Assembly (NCBI GenBank): GCA_017398765.1
Contig: JAFQEY010000001.1
Span: 1 to 64,000 of the forward strand
Reading direction: 5' to 3'
Source of the DNA: Akkermansia sp.
GTDB taxonomy: Bacteria; Verrucomicrobiota; Verrucomicrobiia; Verrucomicrobiales; Akkermansiaceae
DNA length: 64,000 nucleotides
Shown here: in pieces, positions 7,930 through 15,403 of the stretch
Layout: every line of letters begins with the position of its first letter
Position numbering within the stretch: the stretch's first letter is position 1
The notes under the pieces: generated by a model
What the model was told of the DNA's origin: nothing
Seen by the model: the letters and a program-made list of their open reading frames with translations, nothing else
The model's database searches: none
Made by a program: the position numbers and the translations under genes

Positions 7930-8919
7930 ATGACGAAGAACATCTTTTCCGTCCTTTGCCTGCCAGGCTTACTGTTATCTCCTGTAGCTATCGCTCAAGA
8001 CATTGATGCCGATGCCACCGAAGAAGTCAGCACCGATAAAAAGAACGACAAAAAAAATATCCTGACCAAAGTACGCAAGCTGAAACCCAAGTTTGCCAAG
8101 CTTCCGAAGTCCGCTGAGTATCTGATGGTTTGCAAGTTCTCTGCGGAAGATGAGGGAGCAGAGGAAATGCTCAAGGCTCTGTCAGGCGAGCTTGGCAAGT
8201 TGAAGAGTGAAAAAATTGCCCTGCTGGTTGTTTGTGAGGATGAGTCCGCCAAAGCGGCGGCAAAAATGATGAAAAATGCCAAGCTGAAAGCACCGGCTGT
8301 TTTCACCTCCAATCTGCCAAAAAAAATCAAGGATGCCTCCGAATACCTTCCTGAAACCTCTGATACCATTTCACTGGTAGACATGGATGGCAAGGAAGTC
8401 ATCTCCGGCGATGCCTCACTTGCCGAAGGCTGGAAAGATGAGTTGCAGTACTTGCAGGATATGAAAGACTGGGAGAACGTCAAAGTAGATGAGAAGAAAT
8501 ACCCGGTAGCTGCCGCGCTGAAAAAGATGACCACTCCGACCTTTGGCATGTTTGATACTAAGGCAGATTACTACATCTACCTCTTCTCCGCCAGCTGGTG
8601 TGGACCTTGCAAGGCAATCATGCCCGATATTGCCCAAAAACACTATCCCGAAATGCAGAAAACCCGCAACCCGAAGGTTGAAATCATTCTGCTGGGCATG
8701 GATCAAACCCCGGAAGGAGTCGGTCAATACCGCGACCATTACAAAGCTAAATTCTTTGCCGTCCACCAGAAAGACCCCATGGTGAGACAGCTTCCCGGAT
8801 TTAACAGCCCGGGGGGAATCCCCCACTGCATTTTTGTGGACAAGGAGGGCAACACCATCAAGTCCGGCCACGGCAGCATCATTGCCAACTGGAAAAGCAT
8901 CGTAGGAAACGCCAAATAA
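7930..8919 (+). CDS. secreted two-domain thioredoxin-like protein (paralogue 2)
   Basis: A 329-residue exported protein with a signal peptide (1 to about 22, ending VAIA) and a charged linker. Its C-terminal half (about 185-329) is an active thioredoxin domain with SASWCGPCKAIMP, a GIPHC cis-Pro loop and a final SGHGSIIANWK. Its N-terminal half (about 50-180) looks like a decayed copy of the same domain: AEYLMVCKFSAED aligns with ADYYIYLFSASW, and ISLVDMDGKEVISG aligns with CIFVDKEGNTIKSG, but the CxxC is gone. This suggests an internal duplication with one redox-dead half, perhaps a binding domain. Paralogue 3 follows after 9 nt. Confidence 0.85.
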   Translation: MTKNIFSVLCLPGLLLSPVAIAQDIDADATEEVSTDKKNDKKNILTKVRKLKPKFAKLPKSAEYLMVCKFSAEDEGAEEMLKALSGELGKLKSEKIALLVVCEDESAKAAAKMMKNAKLKAPAVFTSNLPKKIKDASEYLPETSDTISLVDMDGKEVISGDASLAEGWKDELQYLQDMKDWENVKVDEKKYPVAAALKKMTTPTFGMFDTKADYYIYLFSASWCGPCKAIMPDIAQKHYPEMQKTRNPKVEIILLGMDQTPEGVGQYRDHYKAKFFAVHQKDPMVRQLPGFNSPGGIPHCIFVDKEGNTIKSGHGSIIANWKSIVGNAK

Positions 8920-8928
8920 TCATCAGCC

Positions 8929-9507
8929 ATGAATATCACCAAACTCTTTTCCCTGTTCAGTCTCTGTGCATTCCTGACTACCGCCCCTGTCTGCGTTGCT
9001 CAGGACAGCACCGAGACCTCGGAAACAACAACTGAGAAAAACGCAGACAAAAAGAAAAAGCAACCGGCAAGCCCGGTTGTCAAGGCAGTCAAGAAGATGA
9101 AAAAAGTCAAGGGTCGGCTCAATGAAAAGGCTGACTACTTTATCTACCTCTTCTCTGCCAGCTGGTGCGGTCCCTGCTGCAAAGAGATGCCCGAAATTGT
9201 GGAGGCTCATAAAGACATGAAAAAAGATGGGCGCGTAGACATTATCCTCATGGGCAAGGATGAGTCCCCGGCGGGAGTCAAAAACTTCATCAAGGAATTT
9301 AACATGAAGTTTTACGCCGTCATGGCCAGCGATAAGAATGCCAGGAAAGTTCCCGGCTTTTCCGACCCGTCCGGCATTCCCAATTGTATTGTGGTAGACC
9401 GTTACGGACGAGTCATCACCAGCGGGCATCCCGGAGGGATTATTCCGAACTGGCAGGCCGTAACAGTGGACAAGGGTATCCCTGAGCCTCCGGCTGAGGA
9501 TAAATAA
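8929..9507 (+). CDS. secreted thioredoxin-like protein (paralogue 3)
   Basis: A 192-residue exported thioredoxin-fold protein with a signal peptide (1 to about 25, ending CVAQ). A very Lys/Thr-rich linker leads to SASWCGPCCKEMP. The redox motif carries a third Cys right after the CxxC, and the cis-Pro loop reads GIPNC. The tail is PEPPAEDK. It follows paralogue 2 by 9 nt without a Shine-Dalgarno sequence and is probably co-transcribed. The trio may serve extracytoplasmic disulfide chemistry on different clients. This is inferred from fold and location only. Confidence 0.85.
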   Translation: MNITKLFSLFSLCAFLTTAPVCVAQDSTETSETTTEKNADKKKKQPASPVVKAVKKMKKVKGRLNEKADYFIYLFSASWCGPCCKEMPEIVEAHKDMKKDGRVDIILMGKDESPAGVKNFIKEFNMKFYAVMASDKNARKVPGFSDPSGIPNCIVVDRYGRVITSGHPGGIIPNWQAVTVDKGIPEPPAEDK

Positions 9508-9528
9508 AACATCATTTCAAAATCAAGA

Positions 9529-9561
9529 GGGGGGAGAAACCTGTTCAAGGTATCTCCCCCC
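9529..9561. terminator. G/C hairpin between converging trx3 and proS
   Basis: GGGGGGAGA (9529-9537) pairs with TCTCCCCCC (9553-9561). On the minus strand TCTTGATTTT follows, so it may end proS as well as the thioredoxin unit. Confidence 0.55.
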
Positions 9562-9595
9562 AACCATTTGTTATTTTACGGAGTCCGGCGGCAAA

Positions 9596-11116
9596 TCAAT
9601 AACTGCGGGCCCAGAGAACACGGCGGGTGGTGGAACGCCCGGTAAGGATACAGGGAGCTGCCGGGCCGGTACCCATGTCGCCATGCGGAATGCAACGAAT
9701 GGAGATACGAAGGCTCTTGGCAAGCTCCTCTTCTTCCTCCGGAGTACCATCCCATGGGCAGAGCAACCAATCGGCATCGCCCTCACCGGCAAAGTTCGCC
9801 TTGAACGCCTCCAGATTATCACAGGGGCGGATGTGGCTGTCGCGGAATGCCAGCTGCCGCTGCAGCAGTGAATCCTGCACCTCCTGAAGCAGAGAAACAA
9901 TCCCCTCAGCAAACACGTCTTCTGAGATAAAGGATTTTTCATTGGTTGCTTTGTCGCGGCGGCAGACGCAAACAGAGCCTTTCTCCAAATCGCGCGGGCC
10001 GATTTCCACACGCACGGGCACACCTTTCTTAATCCACTCCCACTTCTTCATACCACCGTTGATATCTCTGGTATCAACCAGCACACGGATGGGCAAATTG
10101 TGGAAAGACTGAGCAGAAAGCCGGGCAGCAAGCTGTTCACAGTGGGAGATGATGGCATCTCGCGTATCTGCCTTGGGGGTAACGGGAATGATAACCACCT
10201 GACGCGGAGCTACCCGCGGCGGACACACCAGACCGTCGTCATCTGAATGAGCCATGATAAGCGTGCCAATCATGCGGGTGGAGACCCCCCAGGAGGTGGT
10301 CCAGGCATACTGCCGCTCATTGTTTCGACCGGCAAAAGAAATGTTCTGAGCCTTGGCAAAGTTCTGGCCAAGGAAGTGAGAGGTACCGGCTTGAATAGCC
10401 TTGCGATCCTGCACCATGGCTTCAACGGTGAACGTCCGCACGGCACCGGGGAAACGTTCATGCTCCGTTTTTTCACCGGGTATGGAGGGGACAGCCAACA
10501 CATCGCGCTGGAAATCCTCATAAACCTTATGCATTATAGCGGTCTCCGCCTCTGCTTCCTCACGGGTCTCATGGGCAGTGTGGCCCTCTTGCCACAAGAA
10601 TTCAGCCGTACGCAGGAAAATGCGCGGGCGCATCTCCCAGCGCATAACGTTGCACCATTGGTTCACCTTGATAGGCAGTTCACGGTAAGACTCCAACCAG
10701 CGGGAAAAGGCTGCACCGATCACAGTTTCGGAGGTGGGGCGAATAACATATTTATCCGTCAGCTCCCCGGCGGGAATCATGCGGGTTTTGCCGGTTTCCG
10801 GGTCTTTGACCGCCTCCAGGCGGTGGTGGGTCACCACGGCGCATTCCGTAGCAAAGCCCTCTGCGTGTTCGGCTTCTTTCTCCAGATAAGATACCGGGAT
10901 AAGCATGGGGAAATAGGCATTGGTGTGACCGGTACGCTTGAACTCAGCATCCATCTGCTGCTGGATGAGTTCCCAGATAGCGTAGCCCCACGGTTTGATG
11001 ACCATGCAGCCGCGAACCTCTGAATTCTCTGCCATGTCGGCAGCCTTAATCACCTGCTGATACCACTCGGGAAAGTTTTCCGCGCGAGTGGGTGAAATTG
11101 CATTCTGTTGAGCCAT
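9596..11116 (-). CDS. proS: prolyl-tRNA synthetase (archaeal/eukaryotic type)
   Basis: A 506-residue class II aminoacyl-tRNA synthetase that charges tRNA-Pro. Motif 1 (GCMVIKPWGYAIWELIQQ), the RPTSETVIG motif and motif 2 (VMRWEMRPRIFLRTAEFLWQEGHTAH) are present, along with the anticodon-binding domain. The C-terminus ends ARSY, as is common in this short ProS class. It lacks the editing insert of the E. coli-type enzyme. It stands alone with its own promoter 6 nt upstream, so the transcript is probably leaderless. Confidence 0.93.
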   Translation of the reverse strand: MAQQNAISPTRAENFPEWYQQVIKAADMAENSEVRGCMVIKPWGYAIWELIQQQMDAEFKRTGHTNAYFPMLIPVSYLEKEAEHAEGFATECAVVTHHRLEAVKDPETGKTRMIPAGELTDKYVIRPTSETVIGAAFSRWLESYRELPIKVNQWCNVMRWEMRPRIFLRTAEFLWQEGHTAHETREEAEAETAIMHKVYEDFQRDVLAVPSIPGEKTEHERFPGAVRTFTVEAMVQDRKAIQAGTSHFLGQNFAKAQNISFAGRNNERQYAWTTSWGVSTRMIGTLIMAHSDDDGLVCPPRVAPRQVVIIPVTPKADTRDAIISHCEQLAARLSAQSFHNLPIRVLVDTRDINGGMKKWEWIKKGVPVRVEIGPRDLEKGSVCVCRRDKATNEKSFISEDVFAEGIVSLLQEVQDSLLQRQLAFRDSHIRPCDNLEAFKANFAGEGDADWLLCPWDGTPEEEEELAKSLRISIRCIPHGDMGTGPAAPCILTGRSTTRRVLWARSY

Positions 11117-11122
11117 GTCGGG

Positions 11123-11151
11123 GATATTAGTTGTTATTGGGAAAAAGTCAA
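11123..11151 (-). promoter_or_regulatory. promoter of proS
   Basis: TTGACT-N17-AATATC (or N16-TAATAT) on the minus strand. It ends 6 nt before the proS ATG. Confidence 0.65.
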
Positions 11152-11164
11152 TAATAAAGAGAAA

Positions 11165-11863
11165 TCAATACGGAGCCTGCTGCCGAAATCGCCAGTTCAG
11201 AATGGAAAGCACCAGCATAAACAGACAGGCTATCCACAAGGCAAGCACGCTGAAAACGATACACAGAGTCACGGCTATATAGAGGCTGACACTGTGCATC
11301 AACCTGGGGGACCGCATGAGACCGTTCATAATCTGTCCGCCATCCAGCGGAAAAACGGGGAGAAGATTCAACACCGTCCACCAGAATGAAACAGCAACCA
11401 TGTTGCAGAAAAAGACCATGGGCATATAGGCAAAATCAAACAATGCCTCCCCGGGAATCACATTAAACAGAAAATAGCGTGACAGGTACAGCCCAAATGG
11501 TATGTCCCCCACATACACACAGAGAACACCCGCACTCAAAACACCCAAAAGCAGAGACGCTGCCGGACCGGCTACAGTCATCAATACCCCCTGAATCCGG
11601 GTGAAATTCACCCCCTCGTGGGAACAATCACCCCCCAGCCACGCCAAGTGAACCTCCGGACAATTCCCGGCAAAATATCGCCCCACCAGCGCATGCCCCA
11701 TCTCATGGGACAACAGACAAACGAACCCGGCAACGACAAATAGAGAGACACTCAGCAAATCCTGCATCCCGGTACTGGAGAGCACGCCTCCCAACACGGC
11801 CAGAGCCAGCCACAGGGAGGGATGGATGCTTACGGACACACCGAATAGAGAAAAGCGTATCAT
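11165..11863 (-). CDS. site-2-protease-type M50 metallopeptidase
   Basis: A 232-residue intramembrane zinc protease of the SpoIVFB/YwhC-like M50 group. The zinc site HEMGHAL lies within the second or third of about five membrane segments. The third ligand motif is NLLPVFPLDGGQI near the C-terminal half. An in-frame ATG at 11872 overlaps the predicted -10 box (TAGAAT, 11871-11876), so translation should begin at 11863, 7 nt downstream of it. No PDZ or CBS domain is attached. The substrate is unknown; such proteases cut membrane regulators or signal-peptide remnants. Confidence 0.85.
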   Translation of the reverse strand: MIRFSLFGVSVSIHPSLWLALAVLGGVLSSTGMQDLLSVSLFVVAGFVCLLSHEMGHALVGRYFAGNCPEVHLAWLGGDCSHEGVNFTRIQGVLMTVAGPAASLLLGVLSAGVLCVYVGDIPFGLYLSRYFLFNVIPGEALFDFAYMPMVFFCNMVAVSFWWTVLNLLPVFPLDGGQIMNGLMRSPRLMHSVSLYIAVTLCIVFSVLALWIACLFMLVLSILNWRFRQQAPY

Positions 11864-11870
11864 TTTGCCC

Positions 11871-11899
11871 ATTCTACGCCTCTATGCACCGCCGGAGCA
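11871..11899 (-). promoter_or_regulatory. promoter of the site-2 protease gene
   Basis: A clear TAGAAT -10 lies 7 nt before the ATG at 11863. The -35 is weaker (TTGCTC at 18-nt spacing, or TGCTCC at 17). Confidence 0.45.
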
Positions 11900-11970
11900 A
11901 GCCCGCAAACGGACATCAACAGCAGCATGTCAGAAAAACAGTTATTTATTTTCAGAATCGGCAACATTGG

Positions 11971-12834
11971 TCACTCCAATTGCCGCGCGGTACGCTCAGC
12001 TGCCAGCTTACGCAAGCGCGCCGTGAGCAGAGCCTCAGCAGAAGCTCCACTCTGTTTCAGGAGATGATAATAGGAGGCAGACTCCTTTGCCAAGTGCTTA
12101 GCAGAACGCCGTGCCGCACGAGTATCCCCGCAACGAACAAGAATATACAGCTCAAACCGCAACCGCTCCAGCTCAATTTCCGCTATTGTTCTTAAATGCA
12201 TCAGACCACTTTTATGGAGGCGATTGGCCAAAGCCAGTGAGTCAACGAAATTTCGGCGGATAGAGTCCACCAGAGCCAACTCCTGCACCGTCAACGACTC
12301 ATCCCCCACAGAAAGCAAAAGCTCATTCAGGCAACGCTCCGCGTGCAGCATCGCCAGGCGGTGTTTTTCCCCGGAATCAGCACTGCCGCGCTGCAGCCGT
12401 TGTACATATTTTCGGGCTGCCTTCAGAATGCGCTGCTGAGCCCGTTTCTCCGCCCCGACTTCATGCGGGTTCAGCATATCAACGCACATCTCTATCCAAT
12501 ACAGATTCTGAGCGGCCTCATACGCCTGGCGAGCCGTGGCTTTACCCTGTCTGTAATATGATTCCGTAAGCTTGTACACGTTAAAAAAACAACGGCGGGT
12601 CTGCTCCCACTGCCGTATTCTTTCAGGAGAAAGCTCTGAGTCCGAGGCTTCTTCATCCAACTGAGAGAGCTTCTCCCATTGGTACATGCTCTCCATTCGC
12701 TGCAACTGCAGAGAATCCATTCCCCCGCTTTCAGCGAGATTTCGCCCCTGCTCCAGGTAGCGGAAAGCCACATCCATGGCATGTCCCGTCATGGCAGACA
12801 CGAATAACAATACAATGGCTAAACCCTGCTTCAT
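11971..12834 (-). CDS. exported helical protein of unknown function
   Basis: A 287-residue protein with a clear Sec signal peptide (MKQGLAIVLLFVSAMTGHA). The rest is almost entirely alpha-helical, rich in Arg, Glu, Gln, Leu and Ala, with heptad-like stretches that suggest coiled coils or TPR-like helices. I recognise no family. The start was moved from 12897 to 12834 because the signal peptide begins there and a strong promoter ends 7 nt upstream. It is monocistronic. Residues 210-260 are the most strongly helical and may mediate self-association. Confidence 0.7.
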   Translation of the reverse strand: MKQGLAIVLLFVSAMTGHAMDVAFRYLEQGRNLAESGGMDSLQLQRMESMYQWEKLSQLDEEASDSELSPERIRQWEQTRRCFFNVYKLTESYYRQGKATARQAYEAAQNLYWIEMCVDMLNPHEVGAEKRAQQRILKAARKYVQRLQRGSADSGEKHRLAMLHAERCLNELLLSVGDESLTVQELALVDSIRRNFVDSLALANRLHKSGLMHLRTIAEIELERLRFELYILVRCGDTRAARRSAKHLAKESASYYHLLKQSGASAEALLTARLRKLAAERTARQLE

Positions 12835-12841
12835 AACACAT

Positions 12842-12870
12842 ATTCTACAGGTTTGTCTGCCTGTCTGCAA
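12842..12870 (-). promoter_or_regulatory. promoter of the exported helical protein gene
   Basis: TTGCAG-N17-TAGAAT on the minus strand. It ends 7 nt before the ATG at 12834. Confidence 0.7.
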
Positions 12871-13011
12871 CAAAAAAACACTGAACAAAGCAAGCACTTA
12901 TTCGCAGCGGGGGTATAAGAGCCCCCCGGGAGAGAGTTCAGGTTCTACCCGGTCATAATTATCAGCAAAAGCCAATGAATCACCCGGAGTCGCATTCTCT
13001 CACAGGCGGTG

Positions 13012-13722
13012 CTAAGCTCCGCTCAGTTCTCCCGAATCACGCGGTGCATTTACCCCGCCAATCAGGACAACCATCTCTCCTTTCGGCGGGTGCGCAGTAA
13101 AGTCTGCCAACAGAGAGGCTGCGCTCCCACGGTGATATGTCTCAAACACCTTGGTCAGTTCCCGTGCTACGCATACCGGGGTATCAGGAGCAATCTCCGC
13201 CAATGCCTGCACGGTTTTGACAATGCGGAAAGGAGATTCGTAAAAAATGCTGGTGTAGCTCGCCTCTACCGCTTTCTGCAATACGGCTGCACGCCTGCCT
13301 GACTTCACGGGTAAAAAACCGCCGAAGAAAAAGGCATCACTGGGCAAGCCGGAACCCACCAATGCTGTCACCACGGCAGAGGGGCCGGGAAGCACGGTAA
13401 ACGGAACCTCCCTTGCCTTGAGTTCCTGAATCAAACGATACCCGGGATCGCTCACCCCGGGCATTCCTGCATCTGTGACCACGGCAAAGCGCTCACCGGC
13501 AAGTGCTCGTGAGGCCACTTCCGGAGCACGGTGGGATTCATTGTGCTCATGCAGGCTCAGCAAAGGTTTGCGGATACCATAGTGAGCCAGCAGCATCCCC
13601 GTATTGCGCGTATCCTCACAGCAAATACAGTCTACAGACTCCAACACCGCCAGAGCCCGCCGGGTAATATCCTCCCGATTGCCGATGGGCAATGCAACAA
13701 AGTTGACGGGATACTCCATCAT
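13012..13722 (-). CDS. rsmI: 16S rRNA (cytidine1402-2'-O)-methyltransferase
   Basis: A 236-residue tetrapyrrole-methylase-fold enzyme that methylates C1402 in the ribosomal decoding centre. Family motifs are IGNREDITRRA near residue 17, CEDTRNTGMLL, SLHEHNE, and the SAM-binding VTDAGMPGVSDPG near residue 82. A C-terminal KGEMVVLIGG follows. It is slightly shorter than E. coli RsmI, missing some of the C-terminal extension. Its ATG overlaps the lptE-like stop by 4 nt, so it is translationally coupled as the last gene of the BamD-like/lptE/rsmI operon. Confidence 0.92.
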   Translation of the reverse strand: MMEYPVNFVALPIGNREDITRRALAVLESVDCICCEDTRNTGMLLAHYGIRKPLLSLHEHNESHRAPEVASRALAGERFAVVTDAGMPGVSDPGYRLIQELKAREVPFTVLPGPSAVVTALVGSGLPSDAFFFGGFLPVKSGRRAAVLQKAVEASYTSIFYESPFRIVKTVQALAEIAPDTPVCVARELTKVFETYHRGSAASLLADFTAHPPKGEMVVLIGGVNAPRDSGELSGA

Positions 13723-14243
13723 GGCATGGTGAGGTTCGTCACCAGGGCCTCAGCCGCACGTATTGCGGCAGAGTTTAACGCATTATCAACAGCCCCCTGA
13801 ACATTACCGGTGGTACTGAGATTACTCCCCGCTCCGCTGACACTGCCACGCATGAGCACCTTCCCGCTCCGGCGGTCAATAACCTGATAACTCATCTGAA
13901 CGGTCAGCTGCACTTCTGAGCTGAGGTAAGAATCATACGGGTTGGTACGCAGGGAACTGCGGGTGATATTATTGATATTTCCCCTTATAATAAAATCCGC
14001 TTTTTGAGGAGAGGCCAGCTTGTATGTGCCGTCTCGCTGCAACATATCACACACCGCAGCGGTTGTCTGAGAGGAAAGCAAGGGCTGAATCGTATGATTG
14101 GTGAATACCTCTACAAAAGCGGTTTCTTTCCCCTCCAAAGCTCCGGGTTTATAACCGCCGGCGCGGTATCCGCAGGAACTCACTCCCGCCGCTAACGCAG
14201 CCAGACCACACAGCATCAGGAATATCTTGTTACGTTTGTTCAT
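13719..14243 (-). CDS. lptE: LptE-like LPS-assembly lipoprotein
   Basis: A 174-residue outer-membrane lipoprotein. The signal peptide ends in a lipobox VSSC at about residues 21-24, followed directly by GYRAGG. The start matches the usual CGYxxxG opening of LptE/RlpB proteins, which plug the LptD channel that delivers LPS. The strands FVEVFTNHTIQP, the ADFIIRGNI segment and the C-terminal helix (VDNALNSAAIRAAEAL) fit the family in organisms outside Proteobacteria. It overlaps rsmI and the upstream TPR gene by 4 nt on each side. Confidence 0.75.
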   Translation of the reverse strand: MNKRNKIFLMLCGLAALAAGVSSCGYRAGGYKPGALEGKETAFVEVFTNHTIQPLLSSQTTAAVCDMLQRDGTYKLASPQKADFIIRGNINNITRSSLRTNPYDSYLSSEVQLTVQMSYQVIDRRSGKVLMRGSVSGAGSNLSTTGNVQGAVDNALNSAAIRAAEALVTNLTMP

Positions 14244-15220
14244 ATACGGGAAGCGTTCTTTTGTGCAGCCTGTACCGAACGTGCCTTGTTCAACAGCTGT
14301 TGGGCTTCTGCGGCTGCTTCAGGGTTAATGTTTTTCTGGCGAATGACATCCTCAAAGCAGAAGATGGCAGAGGTGTACTCCCTGGAGCGCTCCAGGTAGT
14401 AACGCCCCACCTCCAACTGCTGCTGAACCAGCAGCTTATCCATCGTAGCGGCCTGTCCCAAGGCCTTGCGGGCATCCTTGTGATTCGGGAAACGGAGGCT
14501 GAATTCCTCATACGCCTCGCGTGCGCGGGCAAGATTCACCAGATTATCAGAATCCCCCTTCAACGTGCTCTTGGCCCACAGCTGCGCCACCATCAACTGC
14601 GCATCGGGTGCCAACGGACTGTCCGGATATTTTTCCACCAGGCGCGCATACTCAAAGCGGGCTTCCTCCTCCCTGTTCTGACGCACCAGATAATCAGCCA
14701 GAATGGAGGAGGCGGTGGCTGCCATATCATTATACGGAGCCTTGTTGATAATGGAACGCAACCACTCAATCACCACCCCGGATTCCATATTCGCATGCCA
14801 AAGTCCCCAGAACACATCCACCTTCATCTCCCCCTTGGCTGCCGAGAACGCCATGGCTAGCTGTTTGTCCAATGCGGAACGGTACAGGGTACTCTGCGGA
14901 TAATTGTCTATCAGGCGGTCATACTGCCGGAACGCTTCACGAAAATCCTTCTTTCTTTCATAGCACCCTGCCAGTTCATAGCGAGCCTGGGCGGCATTCG
15001 GGGCCAACGAGTGGTAGTACACTATCTCCTTGTAATTATCTATCGCATCAGAGAGATTTCCGCTCTTTCCTGCCGCCTGCGCAGCAGCCAGCAGTCTGTC
15101 AGCTTCCGCATCCTGCGCGGTCACCATGCCGGCAGGATACAGTTCCTCGCCAAACTGCTGACACATCGGTAAACACACCACTGCAGCCGCACCCAGTAAT
15201 AACAAAAGCTTTCTGTTCAT
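14240..15220 (-). CDS. BamD-like exported TPR protein
   Basis: A 326-residue exported protein. A hydrophobic N-terminus (MNRKLLLLLGAAAVVC) may be a signal peptide, but CLPMC is a poor lipobox. About five tetratricopeptide-like repeats follow, e.g. AIDNYKEIVYYHSLAPNAAQARYEL split across residues 45-70, and REAFRQYDRLIDNYPQS near 85. The FDKQ-like block and repeat spacing recall BamD/YbgF proteins of outer-membrane assembly, which fits its position before lptE. The start at 15220 is supported by a promoter 9 nt upstream and by the signal-like sequence. Confidence 0.7.
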   Translation of the reverse strand: MNRKLLLLLGAAAVVCLPMCQQFGEELYPAGMVTAQDAEADRLLAAAQAAGKSGNLSDAIDNYKEIVYYHSLAPNAAQARYELAGCYERKKDFREAFRQYDRLIDNYPQSTLYRSALDKQLAMAFSAAKGEMKVDVFWGLWHANMESGVVIEWLRSIINKAPYNDMAATASSILADYLVRQNREEEARFEYARLVEKYPDSPLAPDAQLMVAQLWAKSTLKGDSDNLVNLARAREAYEEFSLRFPNHKDARKALGQAATMDKLLVQQQLEVGRYYLERSREYTSAIFCFEDVIRQKNINPEAAAEAQQLLNKARSVQAAQKNASRI

Positions 15221-15229
15221 CTCCGTCAA

Positions 15230-15258
15230 AGAATACCACGCCAAATACAGTTCTGCAA
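15230..15258 (-). promoter_or_regulatory. promoter of the BamD-like/lptE/rsmI operon
   Basis: TTGCAG-N17-TATTCT on the minus strand, ending 9 nt before the ATG at 15220. Confidence 0.7.
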
Positions 15259-15362
15259 GTTTGAAAATTGTCTTTTGCGTCTTATCTACACCAGACAGTG
15301 CTCATTTTATCTGAATATGAGCTGTCTTACATATCACCATAACGCCGCGTCCGCATTCTTTC

Positions 15363-15390
15363 TTTACAATTTTGTTTCGATGAGTAGAAT
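15363..15390 (+). promoter_or_regulatory. promoter of the NERD-helicase gene
   Basis: TTTACA-N16-TAGAAT. The -10 ends 13 nt before the ATG at 15404, and a GAGGAG lies between them. This is one of the few leaders here with a ribosome-binding-site-like sequence. Confidence 0.6.
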
Positions 15391-15403
15391 GAGGAGCTGT
15401 GTT

